From Campanula takesimana (taxonomy: Eukaryota > Streptophyta > Magnoliopsida > Asterales > Campanulaceae), in contig JAOWBW010000320.1 of the NCBI GenBank assembly GCA_026119855.1, positions 1,054,001 through 1,118,000 of the forward strand: DNA of 64,000 bases, written 5' to 3'. The position numbers were made by a program, and so were the translations under genes. Below the pieces are notes generated by a model. The model had not been told where the DNA came from. It searched no databases and was given only the letters and a program-made list of their open reading frames with translations. Shown one piece after another: positions 19,845-30,840 of this stretch (position 1 is the stretch's first letter; each line of letters opens with the position of its first letter).

Positions 19845-21960
19845 TTATTTGTGGATTTTTAATCCCATTCCCCTTACCAATTTTTCCAATTGATCTCTAT
19901 TTATACCTTTGGTAAACGGATCCGCTAAGTTATCTTTTGACTTTATATAGACCACTGTGATAACTCCACTCGAGATCAATTGTCTAATGGTATTATGTCT
20001 GCGACGAATATGTCTAGACTTACCATTGTACATACTACTCTGTGCCCTTCCAATTGCAGATTGGCTATCGCAGTGAATTAACACTGTTGGCACAGGCTTT
20101 TTCCAACACGGAATGTCTTCCAAAAAGTTTTTAAGCCATTCGGCTTCTTCTGCTGCTTTGTCCAAAGCAATAAACTCGGATTCCATTGTGGATCGAGCTA
20201 TACACGTTTGTTTTGAAGATTTCCACGACACTGCTCCTCTACCAATAGTGAATACAAACCCACTTGTAGACTTGGAGTCTTTTGTGTCCGATATCCAATT
20301 CGCATCACAGTATCCTTCTAATACTGCTGGATATCTACCATAAAGTATACCATAGTCCAATGTATACTTCAGGTATCTTAACACCTTAGTTAAGGCTTTC
20401 CAATGCTCTGCACTTGGATTACTAGTGAACCTACTTAGTTTACTCATTGAATATGCAATATCCGGACGTATGCAATTAGTTAAGTACATCAGACTACCAA
20501 TTATCCTTGCATATTCCAATTGAGAAACTGGTTCCCCTTTATTCTTAGACAAGTGTAGACTCAGGTCTACAGGTGTCTTAGAAGACGGACTATCATATGC
20601 ATTGAATTTCCGAAGAATATTTTCGACGTAATGTGATTGGGATAGGATTATTCCTTCGAATGTTCTAGAAATTTTTATTCCTAATATAACATCAGCTACT
20701 CCCAAGTCCTTCATATCAAAATGTTTCTTTAATAGGCCTTTTGTATTCATGACTAAATCATGACTACTTCCCATTATAAGCATGCCGTCTACATAAAGGC
20801 AAACAATAACAAAAGAGTTACTTGTTCCTTTAATGTATACACATTTGTCACATTCATTGATCTTGAAGCCATTTGACAACATGGTTCGGTCAAACTTCTC
20901 ATGCCATTGTTTAGGTGCTTGCTTAAGTCCATATAAAGACTTTAGAAGTTTACACACCTTTCGCTCTTGCCCAGGAGCAACAAAACCTTCGGGCTGATCC
21001 ATATAGATCTCTTCTTCTAGGTCTCCATTTAAGAAGGCCGTCTTCACATCCATTTGATGTATCTCAAGGTTATGCAAAGCTGCAATAGCAATGAGAACAC
21101 GAATAGATGTGATCCTAGTCACAGGAGAATATGTATCGAAGAAATCATATCCCTCCTTTTGTCGAAACCCTTTGGATACTATCCGGGCTTTGTACTTATC
21201 AATAGATCCATCAGCCTTATACTTCCTTTTAAGGATCCATTTGCAACCTAACAGTTTACATCCTGGAGGGAGATCGACCAACTCCCAAGTATAATTTTGC
21301 ATTATAGAATCTATCCCACTGTTAATAGCCTCTTGCCAGAACGGAGCATCCGGACTGGACAATGCTTCTTTAACAGATGCTGGTTCATTCTCTAACATGA
21401 ATGAAACAAAATCAGGACCAAAAGTTTTAGCCACTTTTGCTCTCTTGCTGCGTCTTGGTTCTTCTTCTCTTTCTAGAGGAGAATCATTAGCAGCTTCATA
21501 AGTTCTCTTATTAGAACTTACTTCATTCCTTTCCTTGGATGGAAATATAGTTTCAAAGAATACTGCGTTCCTTGATTCTATAGTCGTTCCTTCCGTTATA
21601 TCTGGAATGTCAAACTTGTGTACTATAAATCGATAAGCAGCACTATTGCTTGCATATCCGATGAAAACACAGTCAATCGTTTTAGGACCGATTTTAACTT
21701 GTTTTGGTTTGGGTACTTCGACCTTAGCCAAACACCCCCACACTCGAACATATTTATAAGACGGTTTACGATTATACCATAATTCGTAAGGTGTCTCTTT
21801 CTTATCTTTGTGTGGTATCTTATTAAGAATGTAATTTGCTGATAAGATTGCTTCCCCCCACAAGTTATCAGGTAAGCCTGAACTTATCAACATCGCATTC
21901 ATCATCTCCTTAAGAGTACGATTTTTGCGTTTAGCGACTCCATTAGACTGAGGCGTATAG
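19845..21960 (-). pseudogene. pol: Copia-2 integrase C-end, reverse transcriptase and RNase H
   Basis: An uninterrupted frame covers the integrase end (NGVAKRKNRTLKEMM; the usual catalytic VAERKNRT reads VAKRKNRT, so the DDE glutamate is lost), the RT (KWILKRKYKADGS, QMDVKTAFLNGDLEEEIYM) and RNase H (GYCDANWISD, ESEFIALDKAAEEAEWL, SRHIRRRHN). At 20784-20786 the catalytic YVDD reads YVDG, an Asp to Gly change that should abolish polymerisation. The frame enters the hAT-like MITE on its upstream side, so the first 35 or so residues of the open frame are MITE translation. With active-site residues gone in both integrase and RT, the long frame is a fossil. Confidence 0.88.
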
Positions 21961-22293
21961 TAGGGATGGCCAAACCGGACCGGAACCGGAAAACCGGACC
22001 GGAACCGGAGCAAACCGGGGAGGAAACCGGAACCGGACGAACTGGAACCGCAGGGCATCCGGGCCGGTTCAGGGTCACATATATGCCGAACCGGACCGGA
22101 ACCGGAACCGGAACCGTAACCGGACCGAAAATCCCTTGTTTTTCAATAATTTTAAAGGGAGGGACTGGAACCGGACCGAACCGGAACCGTATTGTGCCAA
22201 ACCGGAACCGAAACCGGGGTAAGCGCGGGCCGGTTCAGGGTCACCCTTTTACCGAACCGGAACCGGGCCCGGAACCGGTTTTGGCCATCCCTA
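21961..22293 (+). mobile_element. hAT-like MITE inside Copia-2 integrase (copy 2)
   Basis: A 333-bp element with termini TAGGGATGGCCAAA and TTTTGGCCATCCCTA, flanked by GCGTATAG (21953-21960) and TCGTATAG (22294-22301). This is an 8-bp target duplication with one mismatch, as expected for hAT. The interior repeats GGAACCGG and GGACCGG. It splits the integrase core just before the conserved PQSNGVA block. Confidence 0.88.
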
Positions 22294-22301
22294 TCGTATA
22301 G

Positions 22302-22702
22302 GGTGCAGTCGTTTGATGAATTATGCCGGATTCCCAACATATATCCTCAAACGGAGCAACATACTCTCCTCCTCTGTCGCTTCGAATCTTCTTAATTGTT
22401 GTATTAAGTTGATTCTCGACTTCATTCTTGTAAGTCATGAAAGCATTTAAGGCTTCATCCTTGCTTTTTAACATGTATACATAACAATACCTCGTGCAAT
22501 CGTCTATAAAAGTAATGAAGTACTTTTTCCCACATCTAGTTTGCACAAACTTTAGATCACATATATCTGTGTGAACTAATTCCATAGGTTTCGTGTTTCT
22601 TATTACCGAGGGAAATGGCGCCTTTGCCATTTTTGCCTCTACACAAATTTCACACTTATTAGTTGTATCAAATTTTGACTTAGATATCAATTCTTGATTC
22701 AC
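22302..22702 (-). pseudogene. pol: Copia-2 integrase core, upstream half
   Basis: Carries the integrase finger end CEICVEAKMAK, then HTDICDL, FIDDCTRY and SDRGGEY, up to TAPYT where the MITE intervenes. A one-base insertion in an A run near 22705 separates it from the preceding protease-integrase frame. Confidence 0.85.
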
Positions 22703-23143
22703 TAATTTTTTTAATTGTGTTGAAATTTACATGTCCTAATTTATCATGCCATAAATTAGAACTTTCAGACAGGTAGACATAAGAAACAACACTTTTATTC
22801 TTCGCCTCAGGGCGGATAACAATCATTACATTCATCTTGAAAAGGCTTTTCTCAAGGTAACCCTTTCCAATAAACTGACCATTTTTTGTCAAAACAAATT
22901 TGTCTGATTCGAATACTAGTTTAAATCCGACTTTGCTCAATAATGAGCCGGAGACAAGATTCTTCCGGATGTCAGGGACATGCAGCACATCCACCAGAGT
23001 CAACTCCTTTCCAGAAGTCATCTTCAGCACTACCTTTCCGAGCCCTACGACATCGGATGTAGCCGAGTTTCCCATATACAATTTCCTTCCTTTGATTGGG
23101 GTATAGGAAGAGAAACTCTCTTTATCAGAACATATGTGGCGGG
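22703..23143 (-). pseudogene. pol: Copia-2 protease to integrase finger segment
   Basis: Open in a third frame: TRHICSDKESF after the protease active site, VDVLHVPDIRKNLVSGS, and the HKLGHVN-type start of the integrase finger (WHDKLGHVN). It is cut off from gag-protease by a one-base deletion next to the DTGA motif near 23145. Confidence 0.85.
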
Positions 23144-23956
23144 TGCACCAGTATCTATCCACCACTGCTTGGGGTTGTCGTCCAACTTTGCAATGTTGGC
23201 TTCAAACACCACAGCCGTCAGGTCCATATCGTCTGTCTCGACGATGTGAGCCCGACCCTTTCCCTTCTTGTTGTCCTTCTTAGGAAATTGGCAATCTTTG
23301 GCCCTATGCCCGGGTTGTCCACATTTATAGTAGTCCCCCTTAAACTTCTTCGCTTGACTTTTCTTGCCATGCTCGAGAGCCCTCTTCTTGCCGCTATAGC
23401 TTGTCTCGGCAAGATGAACCTTGGCTTCTTTTCCCTTCGACTTTGCCTCTTGTAAGCGATTACTCTCTTCAATCTGAAGTCGAACTACCAATTCTTCTAC
23501 CTTCATCTCCTTGCGTTTATACTTCAGGTAGTTCTTGAAATCGGACCATCCCGGTGGCAATTTCTCTATGATTTCTGCCACTTTGAACGGTTCATTCAAA
23601 ATCATCCCTTCAGACGCTAAGTCATGAAGTATGATTTGAATCTCTTCCACTTGAGTGACCACCCGCTTGGAATCAATCATTTTGAAGTCAAGGAATTTTC
23701 CGACAACAAATTTCTTTGCTCCGGGATCTTCGATTTTATACTTCTTTTCTAGAGATTCCCACAACTCCTTGGCAGTACTCACTAAACAGTATACACTGTA
23801 GAGAGAGTCATCAAGCCCATTGAGTATGTAATTTCTACACATAAAATTACCGTGGTCCCAAGTTTCCTTGGCCGTGATCCTCAGCGGATCAGTCTCATCC
23901 TCCGCCACATCAAGCGAGGCTTCCTTTAGGTACTTCTGTACGTTGAGGGTCGTTAG
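23144..23956 (-). pseudogene. gag: Copia-2 gag main part with degraded zinc knuckle
   Basis: Gag fold block LWESLEKKYKIED, then LPPGWSDFKNYLKYKRKEM, a basic stretch and a knuckle reading YKCGQPGHRAKDC preceded by Tyr. The first Cys of the CCHC is replaced by Tyr, so zinc binding is broken. It ends at the protease motif WWIDTGA, where the frame shifts. Confidence 0.85.
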
Positions 23957-24142
23957 TTAGAACAACATCTTCTGCTGCCATCTTTTGAAGTCGATCCCGG
24001 TGAACTTGGCAGGTTTTTCTCCGTGCGCCGGGTGAACATGAGTAGCAACTGAAGCGGGGACGGATGCAGAGCCGGAACCACCACTAGAGTTCTTCGACTG
24101 GTTTACGGTATCTTTGGAGGCTGGAGCTTTTCCGGTTTCCAT
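23957..24142 (-). pseudogene. gag: Copia-2 gag N-terminus
   Basis: ATG at 24140-24142 opens 61 codons, ending FKRWQQKMLF at TAA (23957-23959). Relatives continue with Tyr-Leu-Thr, so the stop is a point mutation of a Tyr codon. The frame beyond is open. Confidence 0.8.
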
Positions 24143-24180
24143 AACTCAAGAAAACTAAGTACGAAAATTTGTCTTACGAT

Positions 24181-25262
24181 TGTTATTTGATATCACTCAA
24201 AAATAAGTTTTCTTGAAAAATAAATTTCAATAAATTTACTTGAACCGGTAATAAAAAGGGTAAAGTCGAGTCCAGTATCAATACTGTCTCCGTAAGACAA
24301 ATTTGTCCCGTACAAGTGCTCACGGTCTTGGCAAACTGTCCCTAAGATAAAACGACTTTCGAATTAATATTAGAAGCACTTCAAAAATATTAATTCCGGC
24401 GAACTACTTTAATGCTAGAGAAATTCCAGACTTGAAAGAAGAAAGAATGCAACAATATGTTGAGAATGAGAGAAAGAAGAGAGAATGGGTTAATGAGTGA
24501 ATTGTCAAATGAGGAGGAGGGCTTTATATAATAAGTGAAGAGGTAAGGAGCCTTTTGGGGAATAGACACAAATAGTGTCTGGTGGAATCTTGGCCGTCAG
24601 ATCAGATTGGAATGGAGGGCTGAGATCAGGCGGCCGAACCAGCATGAACCGAACCGACACGGGTCGGTTCGACCCAAACCGCCACCCGAACCGGCGCGAC
24701 CCTAGCCGCTCCAAACCGCCCGGAAGCCTTCTCGGCTGGGCCACTCCAGACAGTCCCAATCCGCGCCAAGCCCATTCCCAGCCGAACCAAGATTACGGGC
24801 TGACCCACCACCGAGCCCACTTTAGCCAAAAATTTAAGCTCCACAGCGACCGATGCGTACGTGCGCCCTAAACCGCCCTTTGTGGGTTATGGGTTAATTT
24901 TGAGCAAGCCCAAAATCAACATATTTCCGCCCTAGCTTGCATTGGCCCAAGGAGGATACAACTTGATGACTCCTCCTTAGATGCCCACATTAATATGTTG
25001 GCTTGAATTCCCCTTTCTTAGAAATGTGGGATGTAACTCCCATTTGCCTTTTTACTCTTCAACTATTATCTTAAATTGCTAGCTTTAGGCATTAATTTCT
25101 CATTCACCCGAAATTGGTTTTGAGAAAATAAATATACCTCATTAATCTACTCCAAACGTAGATTAATAATTTGCAACTTAAATTCATTTTCCATAAAATG
25201 AATACTCTTGGAATTTTGGTCAAAGTTAGGTCAAACCTAATTTCCTATACCAATTTTCAACA
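24181..25262 (-). repeat. 5' LTR of Copia-2
   Basis: A 1082-bp repeat matching 18163-19295, with TATATAAA on the minus strand at 24523-24530. The inner end, ATAACA, is not followed by the common initiator tRNA-Met primer site, so the primer tRNA is unclear or the site has decayed. Confidence 0.9.
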
Positions 25263-26255
25263 TATCCTAGACGGGACTTAGGCGTTTCATGAACACCTAA
25301 CTCCTAAGCGGGGTCTAAGCGGCAGTCTTTTAGAACCTAAGCATAGTTAACTTTATTTAGCTCATTCCTAGAAAAATAAAGTACGTGCAGTAATGCTTCA
25401 ACAAGCGTTGCTGTTTAAATCATTGTTACAGGTTGAAAGATTTTAAATATAAAAGTTGTCAACATTAAGTTGACGTGCCCTCGCAGACCTAACCTTTTAT
25501 AACAACAAATTGTCATTTTTAAACATCAGAGAAATTCAAAGTGAGACCATGAAATTATCCAACTACCATAATATCACTCTACCTCATCTTCTCTATCCAT
25601 CCACCTAATACTTCAACTATACCCCCTACAATGGTTGGTTTCGTAAAATTCAACTCCTCCCAACTCATCATTCTATACCCCACTACTTTTGTTTTATTTA
25701 TAATCTTTATTTTTATGATTAATAAAATAATAATAATAATCATTTATAATTAAAAAATAATTTACACTTAATTAATTTTTTATAATTGCAATTAAATAAA
25801 TACGAGAATTTTTTTAAGGGTTAAAGAAGGATAATTAAGAAATTGAGAAAAGAAGGGTTTTTTTCGGTGTCCAAATCAAATGAAACTTACATCAATTTAT
25901 AGAGGGAAAAAATGATGAATTTTGGTGAAAAAAATAATGATAATTTGCTGTCAAATAATTGGGATAATAATTTAATCCGAAAATACAAGAAGTCAATAGG
26001 TATGAGATAAGTGTCCCAATCAAAAAAAAAGAGAAAAAGACAGGAAAAGACGCCACCGAGATTCCTCAACTGGGTTGAGTTTTGTCAAGACAAAACTCAA
26101 CCCCCCCCCCCCCCCCCACTTTCAACTCACCACTGTAAGGCCTCAACCAACTAACTATTTCTCAACCAAGCTCCTCAACTATCCATTGTACATAGTCTCA
26201 TATAAGCCATTTTTATTTTAGAATGATCGGTCTGCAAGTCTACAAGTCTAACATG
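25263..26255. other. Intergenic DNA between Copia-2 and the Gypsy element
   Basis: Begins with the TSD TATCC and the right part of the split GC-rich repeat (to about 25340), then AT-rich DNA with no gene signal. It includes a hairpin with a C run at 26072-26118. Confidence 0.5.
26072..26118. repeat. Perfect 15-bp hairpin followed by a C18 run
   Basis: GGGTTGAGTTTTGTC, then AA, then its exact reverse complement (26089-26103). The C run extends from 26101 to 26118. Confidence 0.8.
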
Positions 26256-26398
26256 TAGGGCGGACCTAGACCCTTTGAGGAGGATACTTGGACCCCCTGA
26301 CTTTTGTAATTTTTACAAATTCACCCTTTATAATTTTTGAATTAACTATATTGACGCCCCTAAAAAGAAAAATCCAGGGAGATCTAGATCCGCCAATG
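26256..26398. mobile_element. Small hAT-like MITE
   Basis: A 143-bp segment flanked by the perfect 8-bp duplication CTAACATG (26248-26255 and 26399-26406). The ends contain GGCGGACCTAGA and its near reverse complement, TCTAGATCCGCC. Confidence 0.7.
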
Positions 26399-26699
26399 CT
26401 AACATGGCCTCTTTTTCATATTTACTTATCTTCAACCTCTCGTCTCTACTATTTGGATATTTATTTTTAGACGGAAAGAATATAAAAAGTTTAAAAACTG
26501 AAACTAAGAACTCATATAAAGAGGGAGGGAAGGATACATGTTTTTCTTTTTATGATGACTAAGATGAAGATCCTTCCAAAGCAAGGTCATATTAAATCTA
26601 TACACTTCTAACTGCTAGTATATGGCTTAACTTTGAAATCAGAAACTAATATTGTTTTGAATTGAAAACTTACCACATAGATGACCACAAGACAAGAAC
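26399..26699. other. Host DNA left of the Gypsy element
   Basis: No gene signal was seen. It ends with TSD AGAAC at 26695-26699. Confidence 0.5.
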
Positions 26700-26870
26700 T
26701 GTAATACCCGGTTTAGTGGGAGTAAATTTTATTTATTTTAAAAACTCTCTTAAATCGTTCTGGGCCCAATTAATTAAGAATTGTGTTGGACTTAAACCCG
26801 AGCCCAAATAAATTAAAACCCATTAGGTTTGGGTAATCCCTTTTAATTAGGGAAATTGGAAACCCTAAAA

Positions 26871-26878
26871 TATATATA
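26871..26878 (+). promoter_or_regulatory. TATA box of the Gypsy LTR
   Basis: TATATATA in the context CCCTAAAATATATATACTCTCC; also present in the right LTR near 34205. The purine-rich leader begins about 50 bp downstream. Confidence 0.5.
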
Positions 26879-27174
26879 CTCTCCTAATTACCCTAGCATT
26901 ACTATTATTCACAAAAGAAAGAAAAGAAAGACGGGAGAGCAGAGAGGAGGCGCGTGAGAGAGAGGAAGAAGGAAGAAGGAAGAAGAGAAAGAAAGAGAAG
27001 GGAGTTCGATCAAGGTAAAATCCCACTCCCTAAGTTTGAATCTTTTGTGTTATTTTAGTTTAGTGAATTGGGGAATATTGAATTGAAACCCTAACTCTAA
27101 TGATGAACTAGGGTTTATATGATTGATAATTGAGGAGAAAGTTTGTAAGATTGAGTTAATGAAAAAGATGAAGT

Positions 27175-27312
27175 GTGTGTGTGTGTCTGTGCGTGAAGTG
27201 TGTGTGTGTCCAGTATGTGTGTGTGCGCGTTATATATGTGCTGAGTGTGTGTGCGTTATGTATATGCTGTGTGTGTGTGTGTTTTGTTTTTACAGTGTGT
27301 GTGTGTGTGTTT
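27175..27312 (+). repeat. TG-rich low-complexity block in the 5' LTR
   Basis: Several (TG)n runs of 8-14 bases are separated by short words; the same block recurs at 34509-34645. It yields spurious Val-Cys-rich ORFs. Confidence 0.85.
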
Positions 27313-28553
27313 TAAAGGTGAAAACAGTGTATGTATGGGGTTGTGAATAGTAACTAGTGCAGTGAAGAGTAAAGCTGTGAATAGTGAAGATGTGAATAGT
27401 ATTTGGTGAATATAATGAAACCCTAAGGGTATTTTGGGAATAAATATAATGGGAAGTACAAACCCTAGTATGGATAGTAACCTAAAGGAGTTAAAGAGAA
27501 CGAACTCATAAAGTTAACCAAGGTAAAATAAAGTATAATGGGGACGGATAATTTAAGTAATTCATGTTCCTAAGAAAGTATTATTTGCGTGTTTGTAGAT
27601 TGTGCACGTGATATTGCAAAGGAAAATAACGCGAGCTAAGGTAAGGGATTACGTTTAGTTCTTGATGTTTCAATCCTTTAATGTAGGATTTCTTATATTC
27701 TTTCAAGAGTAGTTACTAAGTGGCAGTAACATTTTGAATTCTTAAAAGTTGTGAACGTCTTTTGAATATTCTTGCCCTTGATATGTTTTGTTCAATGGGT
27801 ACCTAAAATGAATTGATCTTGTTGTGGTGTTCTTGTACCTATGAACACTAAATGAAAACTTCGCTATATCAAGTTGCAGGTATAGACGTTAGCTCTGTCT
27901 TTAATGTAAAGGACTTAGCAAAGCGTGGTCTAGTTTTTAATGTAAAGAACTTAGACCTTTGTGCTGCTTATTGAAGCGGTTAGATTATCATGATAAATCT
28001 TAATAAGGGGATGTCCTAAAGGGTAGGCCCTCTTATCGCACCTGAAATGGTGACATTATCTTGGAATTGACGGATTTGGTAAAATGTGCCACATTCTTTG
28101 GAAATATAATTGTATTAACTGTCTTGAAGTTATCAGTTACATAATGATTTTATAAAAGCCTATCTTTGAAATGTTTCGTTAATGTTTCGTTCTTCTGGTC
28201 ATCTCTCCTTAGTACCCGGAGAGATCCCGTATGAACTTACTGAGCATTGTTCGCTCATCCTTTCCATAATTATTGTTCTTCAGGTAATAAGTAGGTGGAG
28301 GATTTCAAAGGACGAGAAGAACGTTGTTAAGGTGAAATTCAAAGATCATTAATGACGAGAGGTTTTATGGACGGTGGTTACTAGCCGTTAAGAATTTGAA
28401 AGACAATCTAGTGTCGTTTATTTTTGAATGTTGGTTTATGAACTAGCCGTTGATATTTGAATTATGGTTAAAGACCGTTGTTTCCCGAGTTTGGGGACGG
28501 GTGTTATTTATTTAAAGGATATATTATTACTCTGAAAATTTGGGATGTTACAG

Positions 28554-28568
28554 TTGGTAATCAGAACT
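28554..28568 (+). other. Primer binding site of the Gypsy element, diverged
   Basis: TTGGTAATCAGAACT lies one base after the LTR end. It resembles the initiator tRNA-Met site TGGTATCAGAGC with an inserted A and a G to A change. Confidence 0.6.
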
Positions 28569-28932
28569 CCGGTTTAGGTTTACATGGGAGACTTTTGAAG
28601 GAAGTTAAGACTATTAGGAGAAATAGTACTTAACCCAGATTGGGCTTTAGAACTCTGATAGGGAAGATAGTACTTTTGGGGAAGTTACTATTTTAGGAAA
28701 CCTACCTTTTGAGGAAACCTTCTAATTTAGGAAACTTTCTAAGTTTGGGATCTTTCCATTTATAGAAACTTACTATTTTGGGAAAGAACCTAAAGTGAGA
28801 TTTGTAGAGGAGTATAAGTATATACTTGGGAACGATCTTGAATGATTGTGAATGAATGTTGTCTCTTCATTAAGAATGAACACATTATGAGGTTTATGTG
28901 ATTCTAATGGTGGGTTGTTTTCATCGCAAATC
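28569..28932 (+). other. Gypsy leader
   Basis: Non-coding, with repeated GGAAACTTTCTAA and TTTAGGAAACC phrases. Confidence 0.5.
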
Positions 28933-29570
28933 ATGGACGGACCTAGCAAATCAAGGATGTTTTGGAGACATGTAGCTCTAAGAAGAAAGTTGATCCGAAG
29001 TTATGTTTTGGGGATCAAAGGACTAAAGGAAGGAAGGAAAAAGTTACGCGAGGAAGCGGAAATTTAAAGGGAGAGATTGGGCTTCACATATAATAAATTG
29101 GTGCAACACTGGAGAGAATTGAAAAACGCCAAGGACGAATTGAAAAGCACTAAGAAGAATTGGAAGAGACAAAGACAAAATTGCAAAGGTATAAAGAAGA
29201 TCTTAGTGACACTGAGAGATACCTTGATCAGACTAGAGAACAAGTCTATATATGGTTTGATGAAGAGGAATGTTTAAAGGCAACTATAGTCGTAGAGCAA
29301 GAACCAATGGCCCGTATAGGCAATGAGATGCCAAATGAAGAAGAATTGGTAGCCGAAGTTGAAATCGAGGAAGTAGATGTTATCATAGAGGGGAATGAAG
29401 CTACCCCAATCATTATTGATGATGATGAGCCACAAGAAGTACCAACCAAAAGGTCTAGAGGAAGACCAAAGGGGTCCAAGAACAAAGTGAAGAAGGCTCC
29501 AAAAGTGTCAAGTGGGAGACCTAGAGGAAGACCTAGGAAAGTTGGAAAGTGGGACAACGAATACTTTTAA
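28933..29570 (+). pseudogene. AT-hook, coiled-coil ORF in the gag position of the Gypsy element
   Basis: ATG at 28933 opens 45 codons (MDGPSKSRMFWRHVALRRK) to a TAA. The same frame continues with RERLGFTYNKLVQHWRELK to about 29157. One frame change then leads into an open stretch to the TAA at 29568-29570, starting LEETKTKLQRYKEDLSDTE. Together they describe a basic N-terminus, a long charged coiled coil, an acidic middle (EEVDVIIEGNEATPIIIDDDE) and a C-terminus with two AT-hook cores (RGRPKGSKNK and RPRGRPRK). AT-hooks bind the minor groove of AT-rich DNA, so the intact ancestor was probably a chromatin-binding accessory protein. No CCHC or Gag fold is visible. This copy needs repair of a stop and a frameshift to be coding, though the last 136 codons are clean. 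Confidence 0.65.
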
Positions 29571-29804
29571 ATTTTCATTGCTAGTGGAAGTAACTAGTAG
29601 TAGTTTGAAGACTCATTTGAGTATCTTTTCTTTACTTTGAATTCGTTTTAATTGTGAACCTATTCCACTTATTAATAAAAGTGATTTTCTCTTATATGAT
29701 TCCTAAAATTTTTGTGTTTTCATTTATGTTTTGTAGTGTTAAAAGTGTGCGTTAACCAAGAACAAGAAAGTATAGTCTGTTGAACGACAAATGAATGAAA
29801 GGAT

Positions 29805-30635
29805 GGTCTAGTGAAATGGCCAAATGAAAGTGATAAGGGTCTATTGAAACGACCTATGAAAGTAAATGTGGTCTAATGAAATGACTAACGAAAAGTGGAA
29901 ACGGTCTAGTGAAATGACTGTGATATGTGATTAAGTCAAGTGAAACGACTTATCAAGGAAGTAATGGTCTATTGAAATAACCGAAGTGAATAGTTATGGT
30001 TTAATGAAAACCCAAAGAGTCCAGTAAAGTCGACTAATGAAACTAAGTGTGGTCTATTGAATGACCTATGGGAAATGTTAAGGTCTAAAGAGGCGACCAA
30101 GGAGTATAGTAAGATGACTAATGAAAGTAGTATTGGTTCATTGAAACAACCATAGGTCTAGTGTTTGACCTTATTTGAATGATTAGTCTATTAAGACGAC
30201 TTATATGTGTAAATAATAAGTATTGTTAGAATGTGAGCTAACCTAGAGCAAGGAAGTATGGTTCGAGTGAAAAGACCATGAGTATTCATTGGTTTATTAG
30301 GACATCCAAGTGTGAACAATAGTGGTCAAGTGAAGCGACCAACGAAAGTGAAAATGGTCTATTGGAATGACCGGTGGAAATAGTAAGGGTCTAGTGGATC
30401 GACCTGCGATTAGTAATTAAGTCTAGGGAAACGACTACTAAAGTAAGAATGTCCAAATAAACCGACCAAGAAAGAGATAATGGTCTATGGAGGTGACCAA
30501 TGAGATAGAAATGGTCTAATGAATCGACCAATAAGACTAATGAAATTGACTAATGGAAAGGAAGTCGGTCTATTGAAACGACCAGTGGTCTAGTACACAA
30601 CCTATGATTCGAATGATAATCTATAGAGATGATCT
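29805..30635 (+). repeat. Array of about 27 degenerate GGTC-N-GACC stem-loop units
   Basis: A unit such as GGTCTATTGAAACGACC recurs about every 30 bp with spacers like TATGAAAGTAAATGT. Arms are mostly GGTC with GACC; several units have AGTC with GACT instead (near 29933, 30018, 30182 and 30420), keeping base pairing. No long ORF runs through it. Confidence 0.8.
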
Positions 30636-30840
30636 ACACGTATAACATGAAAGATGATAAGCATTGATGGTATAAGAGTGCGTGAAAAACGTCTCATATT
30701 CATGATAGCACGGAAAGTATCATATTATTCGGCGAGTATCCGTAATGCCAAAATGGCTGAGTTCTTGATGTTAACTAAAGGAAATAACTTTTCCTAAAGG
30801 GAGTTCCGGAGGATGGAACCAAGATGGAAAAAAAAAAGTC
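30636..30840 (+). other. Junction between the stem-loop array and protease remnant
   Basis: No feature recognised. It contains an A run (30828-30838). Confidence 0.4.

Larger units (their letters stand above)
18160..25262 (-). mobile_element. Degenerate TNT1-94-type Copia element (Copia-2)
   Basis: Two LTRs of about 1.1 kb flank minus-strand gag and pol remnants. The duplication TATCC lies at 18155-18159 and 25263-25267, though three extra bases sit between it and the TG-like end on the left. Domain order is gag, protease, integrase, RT, RNase H. Lesions: a TAA in gag, a lost zinc-knuckle cysteine, two frameshifts, a hAT-like MITE in integrase and a YVDG in place of YVDD. The LTRs differ at roughly 2-3 percent of sites by eye plus several indels, so this copy is older than Copia-1. 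It is immobile by itself. Confidence 0.9.
26700..28552 (+). repeat. 5' LTR of the Gypsy element
   Basis: 1853 bp. TATATATA box at 26871-26878, purine-rich leader at 26925-27005 (GAAGGAAGAAGG) and TG-rich low complexity at 27175-27312. It matches 34037-36630 apart from the inserted element there and small indels. Confidence 0.93.

Noticed and set aside
27123..27350. Cys-Val-rich small ORF (also 34459-34680)
   Set aside because: Produced by TG-rich low complexity in the Gypsy LTR.
29805..30635. CRISPR-like regular repeat spacing
   Set aside because: Plant nuclear context, degenerate units and related spacers. It is a stem-loop minisatellite in a Gypsy element, not CRISPR.
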